NCBI RefSeq assembly: GCF_000711695.1
Contig: NW_013546967.1
Location: 51,941-115,940 of the forward strand
DNA from: Tilletiaria anomala UBC 951
Lineage: Eukaryota > Basidiomycota > Exobasidiomycetes > Georgefischeriales > Tilletiariaceae
Reading direction: 5' to 3'
DNA length: 64,000 bases
Shown: in pieces, positions 31,023-40,111 of the stretch
Layout: the number at the start of each line of letters is the position of its first letter
Position numbering within the stretch: position 1 is the first letter of the stretch
Made by a program: the position numbers and the translations under genes
The notes under the pieces: model-generated
What the model saw: the letters and a program-made list of their open reading frames with translations, nothing else
Databases searched by the model: none
Told to the model about the DNA's origin: nothing

Positions 31023-32413
31023 ATGCACCTTGCATTCCCTCGCCCCTCTCTCCGCTGTCCTCCTCGCCTGCTCACTCTGGCCTTATCCTGTACCCGGCCA
31101 GCCGCTTACAACCCAAGCACGGCACCGTCGCGGCAGCGCCTCGGCTACCATGGTCCGTTTGGCGTAGGCGTCTCATGGTACACCACTTCGCAGCTCACAA
31201 ATCACACCGTCCGCTACGGCTTGGATCCGCATACAACGATGCTTCCGGCACACTCGAACAACAGCGTCACATACCTGACTTCTAGGTGGGCTGCATTTTC
31301 TTTCCTTCAGTACGATTTATATACCTTTATGTTTTTACTTCCTGACACCTGAAGATTTTGATATTGCTAGCAAATGGAATAGCCGCCCCGTCCTCGATGA
31401 TCTCCTGCCGAGCACCAATTACTACCAGAGTATCGTCATCTCGACCGCGAACGAGACATACCGCTTCACGACGGCATGTCTTGCCGCTGATCTGCGCCGA
31501 ATGACCGTTGGCCTAGTGGCTGACATGGGCACGCTCAGAGACCTCGGTCTCAGTGATCACTGCCGCTGTTCCATAAATGGTCGCGCCGAGGAATCACGAG
31601 GTAGGCGCTCGTTCATTCATCCCAGCCTGCTTGCCCCAGCTGACATGCAGAGTTTGCGGCCCTGTCTCCTCTGGCACAGGCCAACTGTGATAATGGCTGG
31701 CAGAAGGGCTTCACCAAGTCAAACTGCCCGCAAGGCCATACGAATTTCACCGACTACACGAACCGCTTCCGCATGCCTTCGTAGCTCTCGGGTGGCCTGA
31801 AAATTTTCTGGTATAACTTCGACTACGGCATGACGCATTGACGCATCGGATCTTCTTCAGCACCTAGACAGACTTTCCTAGCGCGCCCGACGAGTCGCAG
31901 CCGGGCGCCAAGTACCACAAGGGCTCCTTTAGCGCGCCAAATCAGCAGCTAGACTTCATCAAGCCCGACTTGGCCAAAGTCGGTTGCCTCAGGATGCCTT
32001 GGGTCGTCGCGGTGAAGCAGCGACCGTGGTACACGGCGGCGGACGTGTTGAGCCTATGCACGACGCGCCAGCTAGCATTCGAGCCACTGCCAACCCAGTA
32101 CGGCGTCGACATTGTCCTGCAGAGTCACGTACAGATTAGCATGCGCATACCGCTGACCACGAACAACAAAACCGACCCTAACGGGCGGAACAACCCCTCT
32201 GCGCCGTCATGCATCATCTTCGGCGCCGCAGGCCATTTTTACTGCCTCGACGCCATTGCACAGCACCCACCCGCGTTTGTCACGTACGCACAGCACTCGT
32301 CCTACGCCTTCAGCAGGCTCACAGGTTTCAATCGCACGCATTTGATGCATGAGTTTGCCGGCACCATGAACAGAAATATCATCGACTCCGCTGTGCTTTA
32401 CAAGGAGCACTAG
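31023..32413 (+). pseudogene. Purple acid phosphatase relic (fungal secreted type)
   Basis: Blocks of a fungal purple acid phosphatase are clear: GVSWYTTSQLTNHTVRYGLD, KWNSRPVLDDLLPSTNYYQS, MTVGLVADMGTLRDLGLS, ANCDNGWQKGF, GHTNFTDYTNRFRMPS, KIFWYNFDYGM, TDFPSAPDE, RMPWVVAVKQRPWYTAAD, AFEPLPTQYGVDIVL, FGAAGHFYCLD and a normal ending with SRLTGFNRTHLMHEF. In-frame stops occur at 31782-31784, 31840-31842 and 31865-31867, with at least one frameshift between the last two. The stretch that should carry the metal-ligand motifs GDIAYAD and GNHE is missing between GRAEESRG and ANCDNG. The late HVHSYER-type motif reads HVQISMR, losing one metal-binding His. The product could not be active. Confidence 0.85.
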
Positions 32414-32562
32414 GATTGCATCTGCTTCACATGTGATTAAAGACCCCCCCCTACAAGGCCCGCGTGGTCACCCTCTCGCTGGCTTTTCGCATGTCACAGC
32501 TTTGTGCCATTTTCCCTTGCCCTTCGAGTGCCCGCGGTTATTGGCTACCCTTTTATACTTGA

Positions 32563-33586
32563 CTACTTGCCTCGATGTTCCTTGAACGTCTCGGCCACGG
32601 GCCTCCCTTTTTTCAAATCCGCCATGCACTTCTCGTCCACTTCCCTCCCCCTTTGCGCCATTTCGCACACCTCCCCAGCCAGCGATGGCGGCACGCACAC
32701 GACGCCGTCGACGTCCGCGAGGATCAGGTCCCCCGGATGCACAGTCAGAGGTAGGAATACGGGATTGTGTGGCTCGGAAGAATTAGTATGTGGACAGGTG
32801 GGATCCATGATTTCGACGGGCACCTGCAACTCTGAAGGCCTTGTAAAGGTTGATTGACCCAGCGTCGAGTGACCTCGGGAAAACACCTGAATACACCACG
32901 CCTTTTTCAGCTACCAGATTCGTTCCGATGACGCTTGAAACTATTGGCTGATCTCAAGAGAGCGAATGACTCACCGCAAATCCAGCATCTCGATGTTCTG
33001 TCAGATCGCGACACCGTCCATCAAGGACGACCCCTTTCACACCGAGTGCCTGAGCACGCGCCGTCATGAGCCCTCCCCATATGGCTGAGCGACAATCTAA
33101 CAGCGGCGCACCCAGGTAGCGTTTGATGTCAGTCGTGACTTCGTGAGCGAATGCGAAGTAGCCCACCCACTTGACGGAGCAGTGACGATCATGACGGACC
33201 CCGGCTCGGCCGCATCGACGAAATGCTTTGCCGGTTTCGGTGCCGACTCTTCTGTTTGCGATACCATCTTGAGAGCGATCGACCTCGGGGTTCAGCAGCT
33301 GTGCACTTCCAATCTGCTGCATGACTCCACTTACTTTCACCGTGAAAGCTGGCCCGCAGATCCTCGTCTGCCGTGCAAGGTGCTGGGGGCTGAGCATGTC
33401 GATGCCGGGCAGATGGCCGCCGTGTGGGAGCTTGAGCTTGATCAGCGCATCTGAAACCTCGCAAGTCGAGTATTTCCCGAGCTTGGCGGCCAGAGCGGCT
33501 GTAGCGGGTGAGGAGGAACCAGATGCCTCAGAGTGTGAAGAGGCCATCGTGATGACGTGAGCACCTGCTGTTGTTAGATTTTCCAT
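32563..33586 (-). CDS. RraA-like protein (HMG aldolase / oxaloacetate decarboxylase family)
   Basis: Four exons, 33586-33335, 33267-33171, 33096-32975 and 32886-32563, give 264 residues. The fold is the RraA/dimethylmenaquinone-methyltransferase-like family. Visible signatures are YSTCEVSDALIKLKLPHGG, FTVKMVSQTEESAPKP across the first junction, HFVDAAEPGSVMIVTAPSN, AIWGGLMTARAQALGVKGVV, DGRCRDLTEHR, VFSRGHSTLGQS and HPGDLILADVDGVVCVP. The catalytic elements of class II pyruvate aldolases (the G-x-x-M-x-x-R loop and the R-D pair in DGRCRDL) are kept, so 4-hydroxy-4-methyl-2-oxoglutarate aldolase or oxaloacetate decarboxylase activity is plausible, although many eukaryotic members are uncharacterised. 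Translation could instead start at the second Met, 33547 (MASSHSEAS). Confidence 0.82.
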
Positions 33587-34049
33587 CGGAGAGCGCTGCG
33601 GCGATACCCGTCTGGGGTCCGATCGGTGAATTTTGGGGAAGGGGGGGGGTCTATGACGTAAAACGCTAAATTTTTCTACTTCGTGCCGCTTGGAGCATGG
33701 TCATGGCTGGTAGAGAGTCGAACGAGTGAGCCGATCTGGTTGAGAATTGAGCAGGTAACCAGACGTGGCATGGAACGAGTCAAAAGGATCAGACCAGGTG
33801 TGGGTGGTTCGTGCGCGGTCCTCGGAGTCTCCGAGGCCGCTCGCTAGGCGCAAGCTCAGCAGCACCCATGCTCACGGGCCACCCACACGGGCCACGAATC
33901 CGACTGAAGCACACAACATCCTTCCCCCCCCTCTCAAACAGAACCACATCCACCAAGTCTTCAATGCTTGCCTTGCTATCCACGCTGGGTGTACGAAGGT
34001 AGCATCCAGTAAACAAAGCGCAGACACCGCTTACCAGAATTGTCTCAAT
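33587..34049. other. Divergent promoter region, RraA-like and PEF genes
   Basis: About 460 bp between two genes read in opposite directions. It has a run of G at 33640-33650. No supported gene. Confidence 0.45.
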
Positions 34050-35438
34050 ATGAGCCAGCAATACTCCTACGCCGGGGGCGGAGGCTACGGAGGTGAGTAG
34101 TCAGTCTCTCGGCCTCAGCGGCTGGCATCGTTCTCGCCCCGCTCGAATCGTTCGTGTGACCAAGGCAGTCTGTTTTGCCTTGACTGCGGTGCACAGCCAC
34201 TCTTCATCGCCAAGAGTAACCTGCCTATCCTCGCGGCTGCGTGCTACATACTGCTGCCCAATCCACGACAACTCTTGCTGACCTCGCCTCCTCCTGGCAC
34301 TATTACACAGCTCCACCCCCTCAGCAAGGCTACGGCCAGCAGGGCTACGGCGCACCACCGCCTCAGGGCGGCGGATACGGTGCACCTCCAGCACAAAGCG
34401 GAGGTGGTGGCTATGGTGGCAGCTACGGCCAACAACCCCCTGGAGGAAGCGGCTACGGCGCCCCACCAGCCGGCGGCACTGGCGGTGGCTACCCACCGCA
34501 ACGCCCGCAAGCCTACTCGTCGCGCACAGGCCCACCTCCAGGCGCAGACCCGCAGCTGTGGCAATGGTACCTCTCTGTAGACAGAGATGGAAGCGGGACT
34601 ATCGGCCCACAGGAGCTGCAGCAGGCTTTGGTCAATGGCGACTGGTCCGCTTTCGACCTCGATACGGTCAAGATGCTTGTGAGGACATGTGGTTGGCGCA
34701 GGGCTTCCGGCACTCAACTCGCCCAGACTGAAAGTTCTACCCTCTTCTCTCCCTGGCTCGTGTGCAACTCTGCAGATGTCCATCTTCGACACGGATCGCT
34801 CAGGTCAAATCACCTTCAACGAGTTTCAAGGTCTTTGGAGGTATATCCAAGAGTGGCAGAACGTCTTCCGACACTTTGATCAAGATCGCTCTGGCACAAT
34901 CGACTCGAATGAGCTCGGCAACGCGCTCAAAAGCTTTGGCTACAACCTTTCGCCTCGCTTGATCCAAGTCGTGCAGCAAAAGTACAGTGAGTGGAAATTG
35001 CAGCTGTCCCTCACCCCAATCCCCTCCTCCCCTTTTGCACACGCATCAGATTGCGATCTGGCTCAATTTTCAGAATATGAGTTCACGCAATCCGCTCTGC
35101 GCTCTGCTTGCGCTGGACTGAGTGCACATCGAGCTTGTGCGCGAGCGGTAACAGAGCACTGATTGTCTGTCCAAACATTTGTTCCCATCTTCTCCTGTGC
35201 ATATTCACATGCATACAAAAAACGCGCACACGATCACTCACACGCAGTCGTCTCCTCTACTACCTCTTCAGGCGGGCTGAGCCGGGGCAATGGCATCACA
35301 TTCGACCGCTTTGTGCGCGCTTGCGTCGTCATCAAATCACTCACGGAGAGCTTCCAGCGATGCGACACGCAGCGACAGGGCTGGGCGACGCTCAGCTATG
35401 AGCAATTCATGGAGATCAGTGCGTACAGCTTTGTGTGA
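34050..35438 (+). CDS. Penta-EF-hand protein (peflin/ALG-2-like)
   Basis: Exons 34050-34092, 34311-34678, 34776-34986 and 35272-35438 encode 262 residues. The first 95 or so residues are a Gly/Tyr/Pro/Gln-rich tail of peflin type (QQGYGQQGYGAPPP). Five EF-hands follow: VDRDGSGTIGPQEL, FDTDRSGQITFNEF, FDQDRSGTIDSNEL, a degenerate loop around GNGITFDRFVRA, and CDTQRQGWATLSYEQF, which serves as the dimerising hand. PEF proteins are calcium sensors that work at membranes and in ESCRT-linked repair. The last intron (285 nt) is several times longer than its neighbours. Another Tyr/Gly/Pro-tailed calcium-binding gene, the annexin, lies 16 kb away. Confidence 0.9.
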
Positions 35439-35750
35439 ACCACCTATCTGATCGACTGACACCTTTCCGTGCTCTGCCCGTCCCACCAGCCCTATCCGCC
35501 CCATAAATGGCGTCCAGTCACATGTGAACAAAGTCTTGTGATCGCAACAGCTTCCTTGTACCCTTGCAGACCGCACATGGGCGCTATCATCCTGATACAC
35601 CGGCACAACAAGGTCCGCATTAAGTTTGTATTTTGCAGTGACGAATGAGTCTACAATTGAGCGAGTTCGAGCCATTCCTTCAGTGGAAGTGCAGCTGCAT
35701 TATGGCTTGGGAACAGTGACTCGGTCAAGAACCGATCTGAGCCGAATGAT

Positions 35751-38700
35751 TCAGCGATCGTTTGATGCAGCTGTCAGTGAATCTGAAAAGAGAAGGTGGT
35801 TTTTGACACACTCACCGAGAGCCTCCAACGACCCATCACCCCCATCAGGTTGAAGATGCTGCTGCTGGTCGCCAGATAACGTGAAGTCACTCGGCTCAGA
35901 TTCGCCTGTGGTCCATCTATTGGCGGCATTCGCTTCGGCTACATTGGCAGCAGCAGTAGCACTACGGTGCCAGGGCACATATGTGCCATTCTGATCGCCT
36001 GGCGCATGTGCGTGACCGGAACCTTGATTTAGAGCATGTGCAGCAACCGACAGCGGCGGCGGTGGGGCTGGATACTGCGTGAGTGCTGGGTCTGTGTTCG
36101 CTTGCTCAAAATGCGCCAAAATGACGCGCAGATGTGCAGCATAATTGCTCGCCAAACCTTGACGATGTGCTGTTACTTTGCCAGCAAGCTCCAAGTCTTC
36201 CGCTAGCTGCCGAATCAGCGTGAGCATGGCTGGTACGTCGGCACGCGTATGGCTCGCAGGCGCAGTTGGCGATGAGGAAGATGATACCGCTGGTCCTGTC
36301 GCTGTGTGTATGTTATTCGCCTCCAGCTCTGTGAGGCGCAGAGTAAAGATCGCACAGTAGCATGCTGTAACCGCGGTGCTGTTTTGCGCATACCGCAGAC
36401 GTTCAGGTTTTTGCGCGCGCACTGTTTTGATTTTCAACACAGTCAGCACGAAAGCCTCCAAGTTACCACCACACCTTGCATGCTTGCATGGACTCACGGA
36501 ATTCCCGCAAGTACGACGTAGCGTGCGTGTATGCAGCAAGGTAGCTCGGTTGCAACACGTTGGCGCTCAGTCCAGGGCTGCGTAAAACGTGCGATTGAAG
36601 CAGGAGACTGGCATAGTGAAAGTAGAGCAGGCCACTTTGCAGTCTCTCCTGCGCCATTTTGCTTCTCCCATTAGCTGTCGCTATTGAGATCTCAGAGGGA
36701 CCTGAGGATGCCGTCAAGCTTCCACCCTCGCTGCTGCCGCTGAGCAATTCACTGCACCAGGTGGTCCTCCACGACTCGAGTTCTGCATCGCAAGCGCGTC
36801 GAAAGGTGTCAACCAACGCTTCGCGCGATGCCTGCTCCCAGTCAACGGATGACAGATCATCTCCCCCGACACTTGCGCCTGCGCCTTCGCGCCCGAGGTC
36901 CGGGTCGACATCGATGTCCACATCAGCTTCCCGCCGGGAACTGTGCGCGTGCGACGCATCATCGCGCGCAGCCGAGGCTCTGGAGGTTCTCGACCCTTGC
37001 CCTGGAGTGAGGAACACGTCTCCAACGCTACGCTCCCAGAATTCCGTCAAGCGACTGACGACACGTTGGAGCTGCACTAGCGCGACAATCGCTTCGTCGT
37101 CGGGTATCGCGAAACCGTGGCTGGCAGCAGGTAGATGCCATTTATCGCACTGCAGCACGACAGGGTCGTTAGCTGCGCTCAAGGTTGGTCTTCGACCTGT
37201 GTGCGCAGAGAGTAACTGCTCAAACAGGTAGCAATTAAGCCATGTTCGCTCGCGATTCCGCAGGCGTCTGTGTAATGATTCTGTCGGCGTAGCAGCCGCA
37301 CCTGAAGGTACCGGCGCTGCTGCATCGTCGTCCCAGCCTGCTCGAACAGGGGGAGGTAACCGTGTCGAGAGCATCTTTCCATTAAGATCCAGCTCGGCAC
37401 CCATACAGATCGCATGACCCAAAAAAGCCCAGCTTCGGTCAGCCCTGCCGCCGCCGCTGGTGTTCAAGCTCGGTGGCGGTGGGTGAAAAGCAGCGGCGAT
37501 GATGAGCGCTTGGACGAGCTCCACGCTTCGAAAGCCCTCAAGCATGATGGCTGGCAAGATGATATTGTGCACGTGCTTGTCGAGTTGATGCGATTTGTTC
37601 GCCCAGTATGCTCCACCAGAGTCGACGCTTGAGCTGGGGCCGGAGCGTCTTGACGGGCGAGAGCTGTAGCTCGAGGTGAATTTTGATGCGAGCGCGCAGA
37701 TGACGGCAAGCAGGCCATGTGAGCGCCGACGAAGGAAGTTAAATGTATGGAGATGTGGATCGAGGACTGTGCGAGGCCAGCATCATGAAGTTCCAGCTTT
37801 ATGGACGGTTACTAAACCAGCAACTCGGTTCGACTCACGCGTAAGCGACCCATTGATATGCCGCATAAAAGTGTCAAAGAGCATCTCCGCCTCTTCCTCT
37901 TTCAGCAAGGCGGCGCCAGGCTCTTCCTTCGCCTTCTCTTTTTCATCGCTCCGAACGCCACGTTCAGGAGACGACTCTTGCTGCAATTTCTGTGGCAGCA
38001 CAACGTCAAAGCGAGGCTCTAGGTCCAAACGCTCAGCGTAGAGGCTAAATGTAAAGCGCGGACGTGTCATGAGCTCATTCCTACCGGGGACCGGCGTTGG
38101 TGTCGGCAAAGCATCAACAAGGCCGAGACTGGCATCAATGCCTGATCCGCCGGCAGCAGAGAAGACTCGCTGTACGTGCTGTAGGCGCTGATTATGCAGC
38201 TCGATCTGCTCTTGTAGCTGCCGCTCTCCTTCTTGCTGGATCTGTTGCTGTTGCTGTTGTGACGATCCATGCAGCGGTATGGACGGTGCGGGGGCAGGAG
38301 TGGGGGGTGGTGGGCGGATGCGCGACGCACCAGCTGAGGCAAGTAGCTTAAGGGGGTTACTCAGGGCTGGCAAACCCGCATCGGCGTCATCTCCTTCGAC
38401 TAAAATGGCTCCTTGATGGTTGATGCCTGTGCCGACCACAGCCTCCTCATCATCAGGGATGACACCGTCGTTGGGATAGGGCGCGTGACCATATGCCGAA
38501 GACGACACGTGCCTGCGTGAAGGACCGGAGATGGAGCGGCTCGGCGTAGAAAAGAATGTGGAAGCAGAGAGGATGGATGTATCTGCACCTGCAGTGGCAG
38601 CTCTCATGGCCGCCGCGTTTGGGTCTTTTGGCCGTCTACCGCGTCGGTGAGCGTGGTATTCACATTGCTTGCAGAGGCGTCGACACCTCTCGCATGTTGG

Positions 38701-39312
38701 CCGGTGCTCATCGAGCGGCCCGGAACATCGGACCTTGCTATTTCTGCATTCCATGCACGAGACCTTGTTTGGCCCTTTCCCTTCATCTTTGTCCTTTTTC
38801 TTGCTGATACCCTTTCGTGAGAGTTTTGAACTGGGTGTGGCGGGCACGGCGCTGCCGAAGAAAGTCGCACCCGCCACGGATGCTGCTGCTGCATCCGCCG
38901 CGGCAACGCCCTGCGCGTCGTCTAGTGAAGCTGGCAGGGATGCATTTGCACCGTCAGCATCACCAGAAATTGCTCTTTGTTGACCTGGGTTTGAGCCGCC
39001 AGGGGCTGGCGGCGGACTCGGCATGTCATACGCAGGCGCTGGAGGCGGGGGAGGAGGCGCAAGCTCCTGGTTCGACACGAAGTCCTGCGCTGGTACCAGG
39101 AGCGACGCGTCTTCTACGCCACTATCGTCTGAATTCGCAGCAGTATTCGCTTCCACGCTGCTGACGCTGCTATTAGCGTTGATGTTGCCGTTATGGCGCG
39201 CGCCCGAGGTTAGAGGATGAGCGTCCTCTACAGCGATGCGAGGGCGCTTTTGTGGTTGGGCTGTGACAAGTCTGTCCGCGTCGCGATCGGCAGCGTCCGC
39301 TTTGCGCTGCAT
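35751..39312 (-). CDS. Zn2Cys6 fungal transcription factor
   Basis: Three exons, 39312-37839, 37766-36498 and 36421-35751, encode 1137 residues. The DNA-binding binuclear cluster reads CMECRNSKVRCSG, then CERCRRLCKQCEYH, followed by a basic RRGRRPKD linker. A fungal-specific regulatory domain follows, spliced at LTR-LLDPHLHTFNFLRRRS and continuing through ELVQALIIAAAFH to ERLRYAQNSTAVTACYCAIF, which matches the family's late 'RLRY..' helix. The regions before the zinc cluster and between the domains are Gln/Pro/Ala-rich. Targets are unknown; no operator can be inferred. The frame is open upstream to 39480, so a longer N-terminus is possible. A 33-nt stretch at 35783-35815 has splice-like ends, but it is too short and is kept as coding. 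Confidence 0.85.
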
Positions 39313-40111
39313 GGCGACTGTTCTCTGACTTTCGCACCCGCACTCGAGGCGATCTGTACGCCAAGCGTACCTACGCCAATCCCCGAGGAGATGGCAGAAT
39401 GGTTGCCGCGCGTTTTGGATGCGTCTCCAGCAATTGGAACAGATGCGACATCGTGAGCTGGGGAGTATGGGGTGATCCATCGAAGGATGTCATCAACTTG
39501 CAGGCCGGATGCCGTACTAACGGTGCATTTTCACGGATATTTGTCGTTGAAAAACTTGAGACTATGCTCCATTTTACCGTTCAAACTGCTCCCATCTATG
39601 GAATCCGTGGCATCGACGCCGTAATTACAGGAATTACCATACTTTTGCAATAGAACCGGGACTCTTCCAAATCCACTTTAATCCTCCTCGACAACTCCAC
39701 CTCCAAAGCCCATCAAGGAAGAGCGAATCCTTGACAGGCGGCGCTGCGTGGTACCCGACGCTTGTCGATCGGCGAGCTTGGCATGGAAAGGGAAGCCTAT
39801 CAATCAGCTTGATGCAGACGCCGCAATGCCCTGTCAGTCGTCCGCCGTCAGAGTCGGAGTCGAAGCCGTAGCCCCTCCATGCTGGGCGAAGACTTTGTCG
39901 GGAAATGCGGTGGAATTGCATATGCTGCAAAATTGCTTATGTAATATAGTTCTGCTGCACAAGCGATTCATCGAAAACAACAGCAAGAAGGACGCATTTT
40001 CGATCACCTTAACGGCGGCGGATGAGTCCTTTAGGCGTTGAGGCATGCACCGCGACCTACGCACACCACTCTCTTGCAGGCATCCGGTGAGGTGCAGTAG
40101 TGCCGTAGAAT
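39313..40111. other. Divergent promoter region, regulator and TCD1
   Basis: About 800 bp. No supported gene; the minus-strand frame at 39634-39930 has no recognisable motif. Confidence 0.45.

Noticed and set aside
35783-35815. In-phase 33-nt intron near the end of the Zn2Cys6 gene
   Set aside because: GT and AG ends and a pyrimidine tract are present but the length is too short for a spliceosomal intron; retained as coding.
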